From contig NZ_BMRN01000011.1 in the NCBI RefSeq assembly GCF_014648655.1, positions 1 through 64,000 of the forward strand: a stretch of DNA of 64,000 bases, read 5' to 3'. The notes beneath the pieces were generated by a model that saw only the letters and a list, made by a program, of their open reading frames with translations, searched no databases and was not told the origin of the DNA. This DNA is from Streptomyces atratus (GTDB lineage: Bacteria; Actinomycetota; Actinomycetes; Streptomycetales; Streptomycetaceae). Positions 45,715-54,289 of this stretch are shown here, piece after piece. Position 1 is the first letter of the stretch. The number at the start of each line of letters is the position of its first letter. Both the position numbers and the translations under genes were made by a program.

Positions 45715-46917
45715 CTAATGGGCCGGCTTGAGCGGCAGCAGTGCGCTGATCCGGAACCCGCCGCCGGGCCGCGGCCCGGCGTCCAGCGTGCCACCGACCA
45801 TGCCGACCCTCTCGCGCATACCGATCATCCCGTGGCCCGCGCCGTCGGCGCCGCCGTCCTCGTACAGCTCGTGCGCCGCGCCCCGCCCGTCGTCCTCGAC
45901 CAGCAGCCCGAGCCCGTCGTCGAAGTACACCAGCCGCACACTGGCCCCGGCGTCCGGGCCGCCGTGCTTGCGGGTGTTGGTCAGGGCCTCCTGCACGATG
46001 CGGTACGCGGTCAGCTCGACCCCGCTGGGCAGCGGGCGCGGCGTGCCCTCGATCTTGAAGTCGACAGCCAGCCCGGTCTGTCTGACCTGCTCGATCAGGT
46101 CCTCGATCTGCTCGACATCGGGCTGCGGGACGTACTCCCCGCTCTCCTGGCTGTCGCCGGTCCGCAGCACCCCGAGCAGCCGCCGCATCTCGGCGAGGGC
46201 CTGCCTGCCGGTGCTGGAGATGGTCTCCAGGGCCTGCCGTGCCTGGTCGGGGGCCGCGTCCATGACGTACGCGGCACCGTCGGCCTGCACCACCATCACC
46301 GAGACGTTGTGCGCGACGACATCGTGGAGTTCGCGGGCGATACGGGCCCGCTCGGCAGCCACCGCGACCTTCGACTGCGCCTCGCGCTCCCGCTCCAGCC
46401 GGGCTGCGCGCTCCTCCAGCTGGCTGAAGTAGGCGCGCCGGGTCCGCATCGAGTCGCCGAGCACCCAGGCGAGCACGAACGGCACGGTCATCACGACGCC
46501 GACGAAGACCTGCTGGGGCCAGCCGTTCTGCGGGACGTCCTGCGGCCAGCGCAGCTGGGAGACACCGGCCGCGCTCAGGCTGCAGACCAGTGCGAGCCGG
46601 GACGCCCAGCGCTCCCCCAGGGTGGACACGGTGAAGACGATCACCAGCATCGCGAAGTTCGCGACGCCCGGCTTGACTCCGAACACCAACTGCGCGACGC
46701 CCATCGCGACGGCGAGCAGCAGCATCTTCTCCGGCGCGCGCCGGCGCAACGCCACGACGGTGCAGAGGCCGACGATGATCAGCAGGGCGGCGAGCCGCTC
46801 ACCGGCGCTGCCCGCACGCACCACCATGGACAGGCCGGAGAGCCCAAGGAGGAAGACAGCCCAGAAGCTGTCGACGCCCGTCGGGTGTCTGCGGATGAAG
46901 TCGTAGAGGCGCTGCAC
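45715..46917 (-). CDS. NarL-type sensor histidine kinase
   Basis: A 400-aa kinase of the HisKA_3 class. About five or six membrane segments fill the first ~170 residues. A coiled linker (LEERAARLEREREAQSKVAV) leads to the H-box ARELHDVVAHNVSVMVVQ, with the ATP-binding domain near the end (LTAYRIVQEALTNTRKHG, DDGRG, GHGMIGMRERVGMVGG). GTG 46917 begins the typical MQRLYDFIRRHPTGVD start; an ATG at 46950 adds 11 residues. It pairs with the downstream response regulator. The signal is unknown. Confidence 0.93.
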   Translation of the reverse strand: MQRLYDFIRRHPTGVDSFWAVFLLGLSGLSMVVRAGSAGERLAALLIIVGLCTVVALRRRAPEKMLLLAVAMGVAQLVFGVKPGVANFAMLVIVFTVSTLGERWASRLALVCSLSAAGVSQLRWPQDVPQNGWPQQVFVGVVMTVPFVLAWVLGDSMRTRRAYFSQLEERAARLEREREAQSKVAVAAERARIARELHDVVAHNVSVMVVQADGAAYVMDAAPDQARQALETISSTGRQALAEMRRLLGVLRTGDSQESGEYVPQPDVEQIEDLIEQVRQTGLAVDFKIEGTPRPLPSGVELTAYRIVQEALTNTRKHGGPDAGASVRLVYFDDGLGLLVEDDGRGAAHELYEDGGADGAGHGMIGMRERVGMVGGTLDAGPRPGGGFRISALLPLKPAH

Positions 46918-47013
46918 GTGACCCAGCGTAGGGACAGGCGGGAGGTGCATGGGTCAGCCGAAGGGCCGATCCAGCTGCTGGGACCGTACTCCCCAAGGTG
47001 GAGACTTGGAAAC

Positions 47014-48012
47014 GTGACGGATGAGTGGCGTGGGTGGCAGGAGGCGGCAGAGACCGCTTTGTACGGAGACGGGGGGTTCTACCGGAGCCCCGAAGGACCG
47101 GCGGGCCACTTCCGTACGTCCGTCCACGCATCCCCGTTGTTCGCCTCCGCCGTCGCCCGGCTGCTGCTCAGGACGGCGCGGGAACTGGGCACCGACTCGG
47201 TCGACCTGGTGGACCTGGGGGCGGGGCGGGGCGAACTGCTGACGGGGGTGCTGGCGGCGCTGCCGGCCGTGGGGGCCGACGGTCTCGCCGTACGGGCGTA
47301 CGCCGTGGAGATCGCCGCCCGCCCGGCCGGTCTGGACCCCGGAATCGAGTGGTGCGCCGAACCGCCGCCGGGGACGCACGGTCTGCTCTTCGCCAACGAG
47401 TGGCTGGACAACGTCCCGACCGACGTCTCCGAGACCGACGCGGACGGTGTCGACCGGTATGTCCTCGTCAGGACGGCGGACGGTACGGAACGGCTGGGCG
47501 AGCCGGTGACCGGGGCGGACGCCGAGTGGCTGCGCCGCTGGTGGCCGTCGGCCGGACCGGGCAGCCGCGCGGAGATCGGCCGGCCGCGCGACGAGGCCTG
47601 GGCACAGGCGGTGTCCACGCTGTCCGGGGGACTCGCGGTGGCGGTGGACTACGCCCACGCAAGGGAGGCACGGCCCCCTTTCGGCACGCTTACCGGCTTC
47701 CGGTCCGGCCGCGAGGTGCGGCCGGTGCCGGACGGCAGCTGCGACCTCACCTCGCACGTGGCGCTGGACGCGTGCGCGGCGGCGGTGGACGCCGGGGCCG
47801 GCGCACCGCCCGAGGTGCTGACGCAACGCGAGGCGCTGCACCACCTCGGCATCAACGGCGAGCGCCCACCACTGGCCCTGGCGTCGACCGACCCGGCCGG
47901 ATACGTACGGGCCCTCGCCTCGGCGGGCGAGGCAGCGGAACTGACGGCCCGGGGCGGCCTGGGCGACTTCGGCTGGCTGATGCACCGAAAAGACAGCCCC
48001 GCCGGCGCTTGA
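47014..48012 (+). CDS. MidA/DUF185-like SAM-dependent methyltransferase
   Basis: A 332-aa protein. The SAM-binding motif DLVDLGAGRGELLTGVL, GLLFANEWLDNVPTDV, GLAVAVDYAHAREARPPFGTLTGF and DLTSHVALDACAAA are characteristic of the MidA family, whose mitochondrial member methylates the NuoD-equivalent (49 kDa) subunit of complex I. The next gene downstream is a nuoD paralogue, so it may act on that protein. The last residues (KDSPAGA) are encoded by a dispersed repeat element. GTG 47014 has GGTGGAG upstream. Confidence 0.86.
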   Translation: MTDEWRGWQEAAETALYGDGGFYRSPEGPAGHFRTSVHASPLFASAVARLLLRTARELGTDSVDLVDLGAGRGELLTGVLAALPAVGADGLAVRAYAVEIAARPAGLDPGIEWCAEPPPGTHGLLFANEWLDNVPTDVSETDADGVDRYVLVRTADGTERLGEPVTGADAEWLRRWWPSAGPGSRAEIGRPRDEAWAQAVSTLSGGLAVAVDYAHAREARPPFGTLTGFRSGREVRPVPDGSCDLTSHVALDACAAAVDAGAGAPPEVLTQREALHHLGINGERPPLALASTDPAGYVRALASAGEAAELTARGGLGDFGWLMHRKDSPAGA

Positions 48013-48025
48013 GGCGCGAAGCGAA

Positions 48026-48072
48026 ATCCAGCCCCTCCGGCGATCGAGGAGCGGGGTCCGGGGCAGCGCCCC
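48026..48072. repeat. Dispersed Streptomyces palindromic repeat, copy 2
   Basis: The inverted counterpart of the element at 10805: ATCCAGCCCCTCCGG, CGATCGAGGAGC, GGGGTCCGGGGC. Related fragments flank it (47992-48015 and 48080-48125), forming a repeat cluster in the 138-bp gap before nuoD. The left flank reaches into the MidA-like coding sequence. Confidence 0.78.
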
Positions 48073-48150
48073 CGGTCGGACCTGCCCCGCCCGGCGCCTG
48101 AGCCGCGGGGCCCGCGGCGGAGCCCCGGACACTCAGGGAATACTGGCCGT

Positions 48151-49293
48151 ATGACGGAGACGACAGTCGGCATCGGCGGCGCAGCGGAGAGCACCGACAT
48201 GGTGCTCAACATCGGCCCCCAGCACCCCTCCACCCACGGCGTGCTCCGTCTGCGCATCGTCCTCGACGGCGAACGCATCCAGCACGCCGAACCGGTCATC
48301 GGTTACATGCACCGCGGCGCGGAGAAGCTGTTCGAGGCCCGCGACTACCGGCAGATCGTGATGCTCGCCAACCGCCACGACTGGTTGTCGGCGTTCTCCA
48401 ACGAGCTGGGCGTCGTGATGGCCGTCGAGCGCATGCTCGGCATGGAGGTCCCGGAGCGCGCGGTCTGGACGCGCACCCTGCTAGCCGAGCTGAACCGGGT
48501 CCTGAACCATCTGATGTTCCTCGGTTCGTACCCACTCGAACTCGGCGGGATCACCCCGGTGTTCTACGCCTTCCGCGAGCGCGAGGAGCTCCAGGCAGTG
48601 ATGGAGGAGGTCTCCGGCGGCCGGATGCACTACATGTTCAACCGGGTCGGCGGTCTCAAGGAGGACCTCCCGGCGGGCTGGCTGGGCCGCGCCCGGGACG
48701 CCGTCGCCTCGGTCCGGTCCCGGATGGACGTGTACGACGACCTGGTGCTCGGCAACGAGATCTTCCGGGGCCGTACCCGCGGTGTCGGCGTACTGTCCGC
48801 CGAGACCGTGCACGCGTACGGGGTGTCCGGGCCGATCGCCCGCGCCTCGGGGGTCGACTTCGATCTGCGCCGCGACGAGCCGTATCTCGCGTACGGGGAA
48901 CTGCAGGACACCCTCAAGGTCGTCACCCGCACCGAGGGCGACTGCCTGGCCCGCTTCGAGTGCCTGCTGGAGCAGACGCACAACGCCCTGGATCTGGCGG
49001 ACGCCTGTCTGGACCGGATGGCCGGCCTCGCGCCCGGCCCGATCAACCAGCGGCTGCCAAAGGTGCTGAAGGCCCCCGAGGGCCACACCTACGCCTGGAC
49101 CGAGAACCCGCTCGGCATCAACGGCTACTACCTGGTGTCCAAGGGCGAGAAGACCCCGTACCGGCTGAAGCTCCGATCCGCCTCGTACAACAACATCCAG
49201 GCGCTCACCGAGCTCCTGCCGGGCACGCTGGTCGCCGACATGGTGGCGATCCTGGGCTCGCTCTTCTTCGTCGTCGGCGACATCGACAAGTAG
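48151..49293 (+). CDS. Orphan NADH-quinone oxidoreductase subunit D paralogue
   Basis: A 380-aa member of the NuoD / 49-kDa family. It has QHPSTHGVLRL (His25 matching a quinone-site His), GYMHRGAEKLFE, GMEVPERAVWTRTLLAELNRVLNHLMFLGS and the C-terminal YTLKLRSASYNNIQ-type ending. No other nuo gene is adjacent, unlike the usual nuoA-N operon. In the DY segment lining the quinone cavity this protein has HDWLSAFSNE, with Trp78 in place of the expected Tyr. It may work with an alternative complex or have a changed role. Confidence in family is high, in function low. Confidence 0.88.
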   Translation: MTETTVGIGGAAESTDMVLNIGPQHPSTHGVLRLRIVLDGERIQHAEPVIGYMHRGAEKLFEARDYRQIVMLANRHDWLSAFSNELGVVMAVERMLGMEVPERAVWTRTLLAELNRVLNHLMFLGSYPLELGGITPVFYAFREREELQAVMEEVSGGRMHYMFNRVGGLKEDLPAGWLGRARDAVASVRSRMDVYDDLVLGNEIFRGRTRGVGVLSAETVHAYGVSGPIARASGVDFDLRRDEPYLAYGELQDTLKVVTRTEGDCLARFECLLEQTHNALDLADACLDRMAGLAPGPINQRLPKVLKAPEGHTYAWTENPLGINGYYLVSKGEKTPYRLKLRSASYNNIQALTELLPGTLVADMVAILGSLFFVVGDIDK

Positions 49294-49312
49294 GCCGAAA
49301 CCCAAGCCGACC

Positions 49313-49329
49313 CGCGCAGCGCCTGCGCG
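49313..49329. terminator. Weak hairpin between convergent genes
   Basis: Arms CGCGCAG and CTGCGCG with a 3-nt loop lie between the nuoD paralogue and the minus-strand coiled-coil gene. No T run follows; termination is a tentative reading. Confidence 0.35.
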
Positions 49330-49338
49330 CCCGCGCGC

Positions 49339-50349
49339 CTACGAGATCGCGCTGCGCAGCTCCACCACGTCCAGCTGCTCCGTCTCGTCGTGCGCGGTCA
49401 GGTCGATGACCTTGCCGACGGCCCGGTTCTCGGCCGTGCCCGTGCGGTGCGCGGCCAGTGCCTCCTCGCCCACCACGTCCGCGAGGTCCTCGTTCTGCAC
49501 CGACTCGATCGCGGCGCGCGCCTTCTGCGTACCGAAGAAGTCGAAACTGCCCTGCGGCACCAGATGACGGCGGGACGCCGCGTACGGAGCGACGGCGCTG
49601 GCGGCCGGCACAGTGCGCGCCGCGGGCAGCGCGGGAGACGGCCGGGTCGCGGGCAGGGCGGTCGGCGGGAGGAGGTGCTGCGCCCCGGACGAGTCCGCGG
49701 CCACCGCGTGCTTCCCCTGCCGCTCCTCCGCCTCCCGGGCCCGCTCCGCGAGATCCCGCTTCCTGGCCTGCTCGGCGGTACGGCGCGCCTCCTGAAGCGC
49801 CCCGTTGCGCGAGAGGTCCTCCAGCGCCTGGGCGGCACGCAGATAGGCGGCCGGTGTCGGTGTGCTGCGTGCGGCGGGCAGCTCCCGGGGCGCGGCGGCT
49901 TCGAGCGCGAGTTGCCTGCGGCCCTCCAGCGCGCTGGCCCGCTCGGTCTCGGCGTTGGCGTACCGCCGCAGCAGCGCGGCGTGCTCCCCGCGCAGGCCGG
50001 CGAGCTCCACCCGCTTGCGGCGCAGCTTCGTCTCCAGCCGTACGCGCAGCTCCCGCGACTCCTCCAGGTCGGCCTCGAACTCGGCCACGCGCTCCTCGGC
50101 CCGCCATTCGTCGCCGGCACGGGCACGCGTCAACTCCGCGACACGATGGCCCGCTTCCCGGTCCCAGCTGCGCATCAGATACGCACCGGTCACGGCGGCG
50201 GCCGCCGCGGCGGCCACCAGACCGCGCAGGATCAGGGGATCGGCGAGCAGCCAGGCGCCCGCGGCACAGACGATCGAGACTCCGACGACGGCCGAAGACG
50301 GAAGGATTCTGTGCAGAGGTGGCGAATGGCGATGACGTCCACGTGGCAT
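49339..50349 (-). CDS. Membrane protein with coiled coil, unknown function
   Basis: A 336-aa protein. ATG 50349 gives a basic N-terminus, then two adjacent membrane segments (AVVGVSIVCAAGAWLLADPL, LVAAAAAAAVTGAYLM). A long charged coiled coil (~residues 60-135, EFEADLEESRELRVRLETKL and similar) and a low-complexity Ala/Pro region follow. The conserved-looking C-terminus contains SFDFFGTQKARAAIESVQNEDLADVVGEE. The frame extends to 50490 without support. It could be a scaffold at the membrane; function unknown. Confidence 0.82.
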   Translation of the reverse strand: MPRGRHRHSPPLHRILPSSAVVGVSIVCAAGAWLLADPLILRGLVAAAAAAAVTGAYLMRSWDREAGHRVAELTRARAGDEWRAEERVAEFEADLEESRELRVRLETKLRRKRVELAGLRGEHAALLRRYANAETERASALEGRRQLALEAAAPRELPAARSTPTPAAYLRAAQALEDLSRNGALQEARRTAEQARKRDLAERAREAEERQGKHAVAADSSGAQHLLPPTALPATRPSPALPAARTVPAASAVAPYAASRRHLVPQGSFDFFGTQKARAAIESVQNEDLADVVGEEALAAHRTGTAENRAVGKVIDLTAHDETEQLDVVELRSAIS

Positions 50350-50443
50350 GGCCTGAAATTTACAGTGCGTACGGGGCGCTTGGGGGGCCGCCCGCCAATC
50401 TGTTCCCGGCCGGTTACCTGACGGCCCCCGATCCCCCCAATCC

Positions 50444-51421
50444 CTACTTCTTGATGAGGCCCTTCGACTGCAGATAGTCCTTGGCCACATCGGCGGGTTT
50501 TGCGCGCTCGGTGTCGACCTTGCGGTTCAGTTCCGCCAGATCCTCGGTCGTGAGGGCCTTGGTGAGCTTGCCGAGTGCGTCGGCAATGTCCTGGGAACCC
50601 GCGTCCTTGGCATTGACGACCGGCAGAACGTTGTCCGCGTTCTGAAGCTTCTTGTCGTCCTCCAGGAACACCAGGCCGTAGCTGTCCAGCACCGCGTCCG
50701 TGGTGGTGGTGAGAACCAGTTGGTCCTTGCCGTCCTTCACTGCCTGCTTGGACTGCGGCGTACCGACTCCCTTGGGGTCGATACCGGTGACATCGATGCC
50801 GTACGTCTTCTTCAGACCCGGTGCGCAGAACGGCCGCACCTCGCACTCGTCGCCCGCCGCGATCTTCACTTCGGCCTTCGACCTACCAAGATCCGAAAGG
50901 GTCTTGAGCTTGTTCTCGGCGGCGAATTCCTTGGTCACCGCGAAGGCGTTCTGGTCGACGGCCTCGCCGACCGGGAGCACCTTCAGCCCGCGCGGGGTGG
51001 CGAGCTTCTCCAGCGCCGCGACCGTGGCGGCCGCGTCACCGGAGGCGACCGGCTTCTTCTCGGCCTCCTTCGCCCCGTTCACCTTGGCATTGAGGAATTC
51101 GGCGATCGTCGCGGCGTATTCGGGGACGACATCGATCTCACCCTTCTCCAGGGACGGTTCGTACAGTTCCCGGTTGGCCACCGTGGTGACCGAGGTGCTG
51201 TATCCGGCGTCACCCAGGATCTGTGCGTACAGCTCCGCGAGCACCTTGGACTCGGTGAAGGAGGCCGCGCCGACGACGAGCGAGCCCTTCTTTCCGGAGC
51301 CGCCGGACGATGCCGAGCCCCCCTTGTCCTTCTCCAGGCTGTCACCACCGCAGGCGGCGAGCGAGCCGGCCAGCGCGACCATTCCGATGACCGTGCCCGC
51401 TATTCGCGAGGTCTTGCTCAT
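50444..51421 (-). CDS. Osmoprotectant ABC transporter substrate-binding lipoprotein (OpuCC-like)
   Basis: A 325-aa lipoprotein with lipobox LAAC (Cys24). The ligand-binding domain shows VVGAASFTESKVLAELYAQIL, YEPSLEKGEIDVVPEYAAT, VLPVGEAVDQNAFAVTKEF and LVLTTTTDAVLDSYGL, features of the glycine betaine/choline/carnitine-binding OpuAC family. It delivers compatible solutes to the two permeases encoded upstream on the same strand. A Gly/Ser linker follows the lipid-anchored Cys. It is the last gene of the minus-strand transporter operon. Confidence 0.93.
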   Translation of the reverse strand: MSKTSRIAGTVIGMVALAGSLAACGGDSLEKDKGGSASSGGSGKKGSLVVGAASFTESKVLAELYAQILGDAGYSTSVTTVANRELYEPSLEKGEIDVVPEYAATIAEFLNAKVNGAKEAEKKPVASGDAAATVAALEKLATPRGLKVLPVGEAVDQNAFAVTKEFAAENKLKTLSDLGRSKAEVKIAAGDECEVRPFCAPGLKKTYGIDVTGIDPKGVGTPQSKQAVKDGKDQLVLTTTTDAVLDSYGLVFLEDDKKLQNADNVLPVVNAKDAGSQDIADALGKLTKALTTEDLAELNRKVDTERAKPADVAKDYLQSKGLIKK

Positions 51422-51521
51422 GAGTTGTTCTCCGTCCACAGCAACAGGGGCTGTTCGAGATGGGATCCGGGGTTCGAGAGGGTGCGATGAAGTGGGCCCG
51501 ACGGGTGGTCGTGCCGCGTTG

Positions 51522-52196
51522 TCATGCCACCCTGCGGCGGCGCAGGGGTGACAGCATCCGGTCCAGGCCCACCAGCACCACCTCCACCAGCAGGGCGAGC
51601 ACGGCGACCAGCAGCGCCCCCGCGACCACCTGCGGCGTGTTGTACGTGTTGAACCCGGCGGTGATGATCCGGCCGAGTCCGCCCTGGCCGACCATCGCGG
51701 CGATCGTCGCCGTGGCGACCACCTGGACAGCGGCCGAGCGCAGCCCGGTCATGATCATCGGGTAGGCCAGCGGGAGTTCGACCCGCGCGAAGAGCTGACC
51801 ACCGGACATTCCCATGCCCCGCGCCGCCTCGGTCACCGACCGGTCGATCTCCGTCATCCCGACATAGGCGTTGGTGAGCAGTGGCGGCACGGCGAACAGC
51901 ACCAGCGCGATGATCGTCGGCGCATATCCTGCGTTGCGCAGCGGCGAGACCATGAAGAGGGCCAGCACCGCGAAGACCGGAATCGCCCGCCCCACATTGG
52001 AGATGTTGACGGCCAGCGCGCCCCCCTTCCCGATGTGCCCGAGGCAGAGCGCGATCGGCAGGGCCACTGCGCAGGCCAGGGCGAGCGCGACGCCGCTGAC
52101 GTACAGATGCTCACCGAGCCGGTGCGCCGCCCCGTTCTCCCCCGACCAGTTGGCGCCGGTGGTGAGCCAGGTCCAGGCTTCGCCGAGAACTCCCAT
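51522..52196 (-). CDS. Osmoprotectant ABC transporter permease 2 (OpuCD-like)
   Basis: A 224-aa BPD-type permease. Several membrane segments surround the EAA loop TEAARGMGMSGGQLFARVELPLAYPMIMTGLR. Other motifs are NVGRAIPVFAVLALFM and GQGGLGRIITAGFNTYN. It partners the other permease whose gene ends two bases upstream. ATG 52196 begins the MGVLGEAWTWLTTGANW start; the open frame extends much further without coding support. Confidence 0.94.
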   Translation of the reverse strand: MGVLGEAWTWLTTGANWSGENGAAHRLGEHLYVSGVALALACAVALPIALCLGHIGKGGALAVNISNVGRAIPVFAVLALFMVSPLRNAGYAPTIIALVLFAVPPLLTNAYVGMTEIDRSVTEAARGMGMSGGQLFARVELPLAYPMIMTGLRSAAVQVVATATIAAMVGQGGLGRIITAGFNTYNTPQVVAGALLVAVLALLVEVVLVGLDRMLSPLRRRRVA

Positions 52197-52198
52197 GG

Positions 52199-52927
52199 TC
52201 AGACCGCCTTTGCCGTGGCGCCTGCGCCTGCGCCTGCGCCTGCGCCTGCAGGAGCGGTGCGTATTCGGGTCCAGGGGGTCAACAGCCGCTGGAGGCCCAG
52301 CAGCAGCAGATCGGCGACGACCGCGAGCAGTACGCACAGGACCGAGGCGGTGAGCACCTGGGCCTTGAAGAAGCTGGGCAGAGCATCCCCTATGAGGTTG
52401 CCGAGGCCGCCTCTGCCGATGATCGATCCGACTGTGGTCAGCGCGATCGTCGAGACCGTCGCGATCCGCACCCCGGCCATCAACGCAGGCATGGCAAGAG
52501 GGAGTTCGACCTCCCACAGCAGCCGGACCGGCCCGTACCCCATCCCCTTGGCCGCTTCCTTCGCCTCCTGCGGGACCGCTTCGAGACCCGCCAGGATGTT
52601 CCGTACGAGAATGGTCAGCGAATACAGCACCAGACCGGTGACGACCAGCGCCGCGGAAAGTCCGAACAGCGGCAGCAGCAGCGAGAACATGGCGAGCGAA
52701 GGCACGGTGTAGAGCACCGTCGTCAGCCCGAGGACCGGCCCGGCGAAGCGGCGACTGCGGCGGGCGAGCAGCGCCAGCGGAAAGGCCACCAGGAGTCCGA
52801 TCAGCACCGAGACCGCGGTGATCCAGATGTGCTGGACCGTCGCATCGGTCAACTCCTGGCTGCGGGAACGAAGATACTCCCCACAGATCCAGTCGTTCGT
52901 CACCATGCAGTTCTGTGCGGCAGCCAT
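52199..52927 (-). CDS. Osmoprotectant ABC transporter permease 1 (OpuCB-like)
   Basis: A 242-aa BPD-type permease. The EAA loop is KEAAKGMGYGPVRLLWEVELPLAMPALMAGVR; TVLYTVPSLAMFSLLLPLFG and GRGGLGNLIGDALPSFF are family motifs. The extreme C-terminus is an Ala-Gly run produced by a 6-bp repeat (52216-52248). It starts the minus-strand operon, divergent from the ATPase gene, with 128 bp between the starts. ATG 52927 or the GTG at 52906 could be used. Confidence 0.94.
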   Translation of the reverse strand: MAAAQNCMVTNDWICGEYLRSRSQELTDATVQHIWITAVSVLIGLLVAFPLALLARRSRRFAGPVLGLTTVLYTVPSLAMFSLLLPLFGLSAALVVTGLVLYSLTILVRNILAGLEAVPQEAKEAAKGMGYGPVRLLWEVELPLAMPALMAGVRIATVSTIALTTVGSIIGRGGLGNLIGDALPSFFKAQVLTASVLCVLLAVVADLLLLGLQRLLTPWTRIRTAPAGAGAGAGAGATAKAV

Positions 52928-53055
52928 CCGTCCCCCCTCCGATTACCGCCTCGTACCGATGTTCCAGTGACCCTATCCTCGACCACCGACAATCGCCGAG
53001 GCCGTTGTATTCCAGCAACATGTCCTTCACAGAACACGCGCGACAATGGGGAACC

Positions 53056-54243
53056 ATGATCCGTTTCGAGCATGTCACCAAGCGGTACGCGGACGGCACC
53101 ACCGCCGTCGACGACCTTTCCTTCGAGGTCGCCGAGGGTGAGCTGGTCACGCTCGTCGGACCGTCGGGCTGCGGCAAGACGACCACCATGAAGATGGTGA
53201 ACCGGTTGATCGAACCGACCGAGGGCCGGATATTCCTCGACGGGGACGACATATCCGCCATCGATCCGGTCCGGCTGCGCCGCCGTATCGGCTATGTGAT
53301 CCAGCAGGTGGGGCTCTTCCCGCACCGTACGGTCCTGGAAAACACCGCGACCGTTCCTCATCTCCTCGGCTGGAAACGGGGAAAGGGCCGTGAGCGCGCG
53401 GCGGAACTCCTCGACCTTGTCGGACTTGATCCTTCCGTTTATGGCGACCGCTATCCGGAACAGCTCTCCGGCGGTCAGCGTCAACGCGTTGGCGTGGCAA
53501 GGGCACTGGCCGCGGATCCGCCGGTGCTCCTGATGGACGAGCCTTTCGGCGCGGTCGACCCGGTCGTACGGGAACGGCTGCAGAACGAATTCCTGAAACT
53601 CCAGGCACAGGTCCGCAAAACCGTGCTGTTCGTCACGCACGACATCGAGGAAGCCGTCCGGCTCGGTGACCGTATTGCCGTCTACGGACAGGGCTCCATC
53701 GAGCAGTTCGACTCCCCGGCGACCGTGCTCGGCGCCCCCGCCACCCCCTATGTCGCGGACTTCGTCGGCGCCGACCGCGGCCTCAAGCGGCTCTCCGTGA
53801 CCCCCATCGAGGAGGGCGACCTGGAGCAGCCGCCGGTCGTCCACCTCGACGACTCCCTGGCGAGGGCGACCGAGCGGCTGCGGGCCGAAGGAGCGCGCTG
53901 GGCCGTCGTGCTGGACGGCGAGGACAATCTGCACGGCTGGATCCCGGCCGACGGCTTCACCACCAAGACCAAGGACACCGTGCGCGCCCACGCGCGCAGG
54001 ATGGAGGCGTGGCTGCCCGTCGGAGCCCCGCTCAAGCAGGCGTTCGCCACCATGCTCCAGCACGACGCGGGCTGGATCGCCGTCATCGACAAGGAGAGCA
54101 ACGGCCACTTCCTCGGCGTACTCACCCCGGCCCGGCTCCATGAGGCGCTGCGCCGCTCGATCGACGCGGACGCCCAGGACGTCCCGCGTGCCGAGGTGGC
54201 CGTCGAGACGGTGGAGAGCGTCACCAAGACCGCCTCACGGTGA
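53056..54243 (+). CDS. Osmoprotectant ABC transporter ATP-binding protein (OpuCA-like)
   Basis: A 395-aa ATPase. Walker A GPSGCGKTTTMKMVNRL, Q-loop VIQQVGLFPH, signature LSGGQRQRVGVARAL, Walker B VLLMDEPFGAVD and the switch His are present. Beyond residue ~265 there are two CBS-like motifs (LARATERLRAEGARWAVVLD, IAVIDKESNGHFLGVLTP), as in OpuA/OpuCA, which sense ionic strength. It drives the two divergently encoded permeases. ATG 53056 begins the canonical MIRFEHVTKRY. Confidence 0.95.
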   Translation: MIRFEHVTKRYADGTTAVDDLSFEVAEGELVTLVGPSGCGKTTTMKMVNRLIEPTEGRIFLDGDDISAIDPVRLRRRIGYVIQQVGLFPHRTVLENTATVPHLLGWKRGKGRERAAELLDLVGLDPSVYGDRYPEQLSGGQRQRVGVARALAADPPVLLMDEPFGAVDPVVRERLQNEFLKLQAQVRKTVLFVTHDIEEAVRLGDRIAVYGQGSIEQFDSPATVLGAPATPYVADFVGADRGLKRLSVTPIEEGDLEQPPVVHLDDSLARATERLRAEGARWAVVLDGEDNLHGWIPADGFTTKTKDTVRAHARRMEAWLPVGAPLKQAFATMLQHDAGWIAVIDKESNGHFLGVLTPARLHEALRRSIDADAQDVPRAEVAVETVESVTKTASR

Positions 54244-54289
54244 GCCGGTGAACGGAGGCCGGGAAGCGGGCTCCTGAACCGGACCCGTC

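Noticed and set aside
52199..52250. Ala-Gly run at the permease C-terminus as a separate repeat element
   Set aside because: It is only a short 6-bp repeat inside a coding sequence and is noted with the gene.
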